NCBI GenBank assembly: GCA_026197015.1
Contig: JAPHRB010000081.1
Location: 1 to 6,364, forward strand
Direction: 5' to 3'
Length of the DNA: 6,364 bases
DNA from: Gammaproteobacteria bacterium
GTDB taxonomy: Bacteria; Pseudomonadota; Gammaproteobacteria; SZUA-229
Within the stretch, counting starts at the first letter, position 1. Every line of letters starts with the position of its first letter. Below the pieces are notes generated by a model, which worked only from the letters and a program-made list of their open reading frames with translations, had not been told where the DNA came from and did no database searches. This document shows, piece after piece, positions 6,231 through 6,364 of this stretch. Position numbers and translations under genes: made by a program.

Positions 6231-6364
6231 CTACGTATAGTCCTGATAAGATTTTTCTTCAACAATATCAGATTTCAAATAAAGATTTATCCGTTTTTTA
6301 ACATCAGCTCGAATGTCATTTGTTACATAAACGCTACGCGCCAGTTCAATAAAACGAGTTTCAA
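6231..6364 (-). CDS. DUF6165-family protein, C-terminal fragment
   Basis: Read leftward from the right edge, an open frame of 43 codons ends in TAG at 6231-6233. It includes ETRFIELARSVYVTNDIRAD, then KKRIN, and ends near IVEEKSYQDYT. The combination F-(I/V)-ELAR-x-VY-x-TND-R, K-x-RIN, and (I/V)VEEKSY is what I recall as the conserved C-terminus of DUF6165 proteins. These are short helical proteins often found in surface-polysaccharide clusters and have no established activity. The N-terminus is outside the window. It lies 12 bases upstream of the methyltransferase gene on the same strand and is likely in the same operon. The family name is from recognition of this tail only. Confidence 0.65.
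   Translation of the reverse strand, partial: ETRFIELARSVYVTNDIRADVKKRINLYLKSDIVEEKSYQDYT

Noticed and set aside
1..6364. Mobile element, phage, CRISPR or tRNA/rRNA content
   Set aside because: No transposase or integrase motifs, no regularly spaced repeats, no paired long terminal inverted repeats, and no cloverleaf or rRNA-like stretch were seen on either strand.

Overview
The window looks like chromosomal DNA from a Gram-negative bacterium, most likely a low-GC gammaproteobacterium. I base this on the AT-rich third codon positions, the LPS inner-core enzyme families of gammaproteobacterial type, and the end of a branched-chain aminotransferase gene (ilvE) at the left edge. ilvE also borders the LPS-core gene cluster in Pseudomonas. 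I cannot fix the genus from sequence alone.

Layout, left to right. (1) Positions 1-370: the last codons of ilvE and a small CHCC zinc-finger gene, both on the + strand. (2) Positions 371-466: a convergent gap with nested inverted repeats, then an AT-rich hairpin with a T-run that looks like a + strand terminator reaching into the next gene's 3' end. (3) 439-1488 (or 1518), minus strand: a CDP-glycerol glycerophosphotransferase-family protein. (4) 1489-1581: an AT-rich divergent promoter region. (5) 1582-4302, + strand, a tight three-gene set: a WaaE-like GT2 glycosyltransferase, an FkbM-family methyltransferase, and a GT9 heptosyltransferase of the OpsX/WaaC kind. (6) 4315-6364, minus strand, a second tight set read from the right edge: the C-terminus of a DUF6165-type protein, a class I SAM methyltransferase with a cysteine-rich N-terminus, and a GT4 glycosyltransferase. 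The + and minus sets meet tail to tail with only 12 bases between stop codons. No stretch over 300 bases lacks a gene.

How the genes fit together (inference). GT9 would add heptose to Kdo-lipid A, and the WaaE-like GT2 would extend that heptose with a hexose. The GT4 enzyme would add a further sugar. The CDP-glycerol-type transferase could attach a polyol phosphate, and the two methyltransferases could O-methylate sugars, so the cell would make a decorated, partly methylated LPS core or short surface glycan. All are predicted to act at the cytoplasmic face of the inner membrane; no secretion signals or transmembrane segments stand out. Nothing here is a mobile element, CRISPR array, tRNA or rRNA. 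The gene families are known; the least explained items are the cysteine cluster of the methyltransferase, its DUF6165 neighbour, and the polyol-phosphate transferase in a core locus.
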